Positions 4,377 to 5,126 of a DNA stretch of 5,126 bases are shown one piece after another. The number at the start of each line of letters is the position of its first letter. Position 1 is the first letter of the stretch. The notes under the pieces are model-generated. The model had not been told where the DNA came from, did not search any database, and saw nothing but the letters and a program-made list of their open reading frames with translations. Where the stretch lies: NCBI GenBank assembly GCA_964561495.1, contig CAZLPW010000118.1, positions 1-5,126 on the forward strand, read 5' to 3'. Position numbers and translations under genes: made by a program. The DNA is from CAZLPW01 sp964561495. Its GTDB lineage: Bacteria; Fidelibacterota; Marinisomatia; Marinisomatales; UBA1611.

Positions 4377-5126
4377 CAGTTGATTTTATTTATGATACTC
4401 TAAATGATTTTTTCCCCAGTTTAGCTGGAAATGATTTTTTTCTTTTTATTTCTATGTTGTTACCTATCGCTGGGTTGCTTGGGTTTATTACTATTTATGG
4501 ATTTGGTGTTATCTATTCTGAAATAAAAGTCTCATCATTTATTCAAGATAAGACAGGTCCTATGGGCCAAGGACCAGGCTTACATGCAGGTAAGTGGGGT
4601 CTGTTACAACCAGTAGCAGATGGAATAAAATTATTTATTAAAGAAGATATAATTCCTGCTAGTGCGGATAGGCCGTTATTTATTCTTGCTCCATTTATGA
4701 TTTTTATTGGAGCGCTTGTTGCTTTTATAGCGGTGCCATTTGGTGAAAAAATTATTATCGCTGATATGAACATAGGTATGCTTTATATTTTAGGCGTTGG
4801 CAGTATAGCCGTTATCGCTTTGATTCTAGCGGGTTGGTCCTCTAATAATAAGTGGGCACTTTATGGTGGGATGAGATCCGCTGCTCAAATTATAAGTTAT
4901 GAAATACCAGCTGGTATTTCTTTAGTAGTCGTGATTATGCTAGCAAGCTCCCTAAATATGCAAGACATTATAGCATATCAAAAAGGCGGCATTTTCAATT
5001 GGATTATTTTTGATAATCCATTTATGCCAATTGCTTTTGTAATATATTTTATTAGTGCCCTAGCAGAATGTAACAGAACACCATTTGATCTTCCTGAGTC
5101 AGAGTCAGAGCTGGTAGCAGGTTTTG
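4373..5126 (+). CDS. nuoH: NADH-quinone oxidoreductase subunit H (NuoH/ND1), 3' partial
   Basis: NuoH is the membrane subunit that anchors the peripheral arm and forms the entry of the quinone channel. The first 251 residues are present; the family has about 320-350, so roughly a quarter lies beyond the right edge. Visible features: a first membrane helix (about 21-45); the ND1 signature GLLQPVADGIKLFIKED (76-92); further helices near 101-122, 135-154, 180-194 and 217-231; the conserved loop GGMRSAAQIISYEIP (165-179); and the second signature RTPFDLPESESELVAG (235-250) with its conserved acids. In that box most relatives have Ala or Gly after PE, here it is Ser243. The GTG start overlaps the nuoD TGA by four bases (GTGA) and is backed by a good ribosome site; reading from it gives MTVDFIYDTL. 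Its place straight after nuoD means that nuoE, nuoF and nuoG are not between them. Confidence 0.96.
   Translation, partial: MTVDFIYDTLNDFFPSLAGNDFFLFISMLLPIAGLLGFITIYGFGVIYSEIKVSSFIQDKTGPMGQGPGLHAGKWGLLQPVADGIKLFIKEDIIPASADRPLFILAPFMIFIGALVAFIAVPFGEKIIIADMNIGMLYILGVGSIAVIALILAGWSSNNKWALYGGMRSAAQIISYEIPAGISLVVVIMLASSLNMQDIIAYQKGGIFNWIIFDNPFMPIAFVIYFISALAECNRTPFDLPESESELVAGF

Noticed and set aside
4543..4773. 76-codon open frame on the - strand
   Set aside because: It is antisense to nuoH, whose conserved ND1 signatures occupy the same bases; the Ile/Pro/Asn-rich product has no recognisable motif.

Overview
The window is AT-rich bacterial DNA with long A and T tracts. It carries the start of a respiratory complex I operon on the + strand (nuoA, nuoB, nuoC, nuoD, nuoH), with a divergent monofunctional proline dehydrogenase gene and the remains of a surface-polysaccharide-type region on its left. 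Taxonomy can only be suggested. A-rich leaders without a Shine-Dalgarno sequence before nuoA and the proline dehydrogenase gene, the sequence style of NuoB, NuoC, NuoD and NuoH, and a nuoD-nuoH order without E, F and G fit the Bacteroidota/Chlorobiota/Marinimicrobia neighbourhood. No marker gene settles this. A 10-base run of N shows that this is a draft assembly, possibly from a metagenome or a single cell.

Region by region: bases 2-202 hold the C-terminal end of an NAD-dependent nucleotide-sugar epimerase on the + strand. It runs head-on into the first half of a class I SAM methyltransferase on the - strand (79-303). Both genes lose their family-like sequence at one 14-base near-palindrome (104-117), so this is either a true inversion breakpoint or an assembly/amplification chimera. 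A T-rich spacer (304-395) follows, then a full-length proline dehydrogenase on the - strand (396-1301). A 136-base divergent intergenic region (1302-1437) should hold promoters for both directions. From 1438 to the right edge the nuo genes are packed without gaps: nuoA/nuoB abut, nuoB/nuoC overlap by 4 bases, nuoC/nuoD by 10 and nuoD/nuoH by 4. NuoH is cut by the window edge.

Functionally, NuoB, NuoC and NuoD form the quinone-reducing connecting module of complex I, while NuoA and NuoH belong to the membrane arm next to the quinone channel. nuoE, nuoF and nuoG are not between nuoD and nuoH, so the NADH-oxidising module is either encoded elsewhere or absent, in which case another donor such as ferredoxin feeds the complex. 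Proline dehydrogenase also usually delivers electrons to the quinone pool, so the two divergent units could both serve respiration.

The most unusual item is NuoC. It has an extra N-terminal region of about 135 residues made of two nearly identical 46-residue basic repeats with a 70-residue period. The N gap sits inside the first repeat and shifts the apparent frame by one base, so a naive gene call starts NuoC about 50 bases too far downstream. The true start is at 2346.
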